From assembly GCA_021234155.1 (NCBI GenBank), contig JAJEKV010000051.1, positions 6,358,761 through 6,422,760 of the forward strand: a stretch of DNA of 64,000 nt. The letters run 5' to 3'. Positions 63,748 through 64,000 of the stretch are shown here, piece after piece (positions within the stretch are counted from its first letter, which is position 1; each line of letters begins with the position of its first letter). The notes beneath the pieces were generated by a model, which ran no database searches, had not been told where the DNA came from, and worked only from the letters and a program-made list of their open reading frames with translations. The position numbers and the translations under genes are program-made. Origin of the DNA: Isoetes taiwanensis (lineage: Eukaryota; Streptophyta; Lycopodiopsida; Isoetales; Isoetaceae).

Positions 63748-64000
63748 ACGAAAATTATTGGAGCCGCTCAATGGAAATAGCTCAATTGGAGGGCTAAATA
63801 TATGAAGTTGGAGGGCATTATTCGGCTATCAAATGTGGGGAATGAACTAGATACATTTGCATCTTCCAAATAATTATATAAAACCCATATGATCAGGATG
63901 GATGAATTAATCTTCAATGTTTGACAGCCAAAAAATCTGTTAGATCCATCTACATGTGCTGATATGTTGGTCTTCTTTAGGTGTATACTAGATGAGGCGG
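63748..64000. other. Right end of the window, nothing recognised
   Basis: No gene or repeat seen in the last 250 bp. An upstream exon of the minus-strand trace could lie here or beyond the edge. Confidence 0.4.

Overview
The window looks like nuclear DNA of a land plant with a large, retrotransposon-rich genome, possibly a fern or another non-seed plant. The evidence is GT-AG and GC-AG introns, plant-type Ty3/gypsy and Ty1/copia elements, an initiator-Met primer-binding site, plant L1-type and other APE-type LINEs, telo-box (AAACCCTA) motifs, and broken copies of plant genes (AdoMet decarboxylase, a CDC7-like kinase, a WG/GW-repeat protein). I cannot name the species. There is no rRNA, CRISPR array or bacterial-style operon.

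Layout. 1-2,975: two LINE fragments in opposite orientation. 4,048-9,955: a Ty3/gypsy element with a 5' LTR, gag, protease, RT/RNase H and integrase, truncated inside the integrase. 9,953-16,560: a second, GC-richer and more broken Ty3/gypsy element. 17,499-17,815: start of an unknown reading frame, cut by a minus-strand Ty1/copia fragment (17,815-19,380). 19,381-23,817: a plus-strand L1-type LINE ending in poly(A). 24,665-33,082: remains of an unusual DNA-transposon-like family. It has a minus-strand transposase-like gene (DFxEN, SDGAAAHFK and GHGKG signatures), two further fragments, and between them a convergent plus-strand coiled-coil/RING-like gene with tandemly duplicated exons. 33,181-35,172: a kinase-like reading frame with two in-frame UAG codons, and a coherent four-exon gene for a small membrane protein. 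A Helitron-like 3' end follows at 35,179.

36,955-62,366 is the most unusual part. Two arrays of a ~326-bp tandem repeat (about 13 and 11 units) each enclose a copy of the same ~1.25-kb non-repetitive module. A LINE interrupts the first array. Part of the module recurs between the arrays, split in two (48,325-48,589 and 56,259-56,455) with a 42-bp sequence repeated at both edges of the split. Between the halves lie a WG-repeat pseudogene, a 5.9-kb terminal-inverted-repeat element inserted in it, and a CDC7-like kinase fragment. The 5.9-kb element holds subterminal palindrome arrays, a tRNA-like foldback and an AdoMet decarboxylase fragment. The small single-exon gene at 45,929-46,435 has a TATA box and AATAAA signals and may be a real gene. 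62,367-64,000 holds AT-rich sequence and one weak minus-strand coding trace.

Most coding sequence here is decayed mobile-element sequence. Possibly functional genes are the four-exon gene at 34,474-35,172, the 168-codon gene at 45,929-46,435, and (with at least one frameshift) the RING-like gene at 25,337-28,453.
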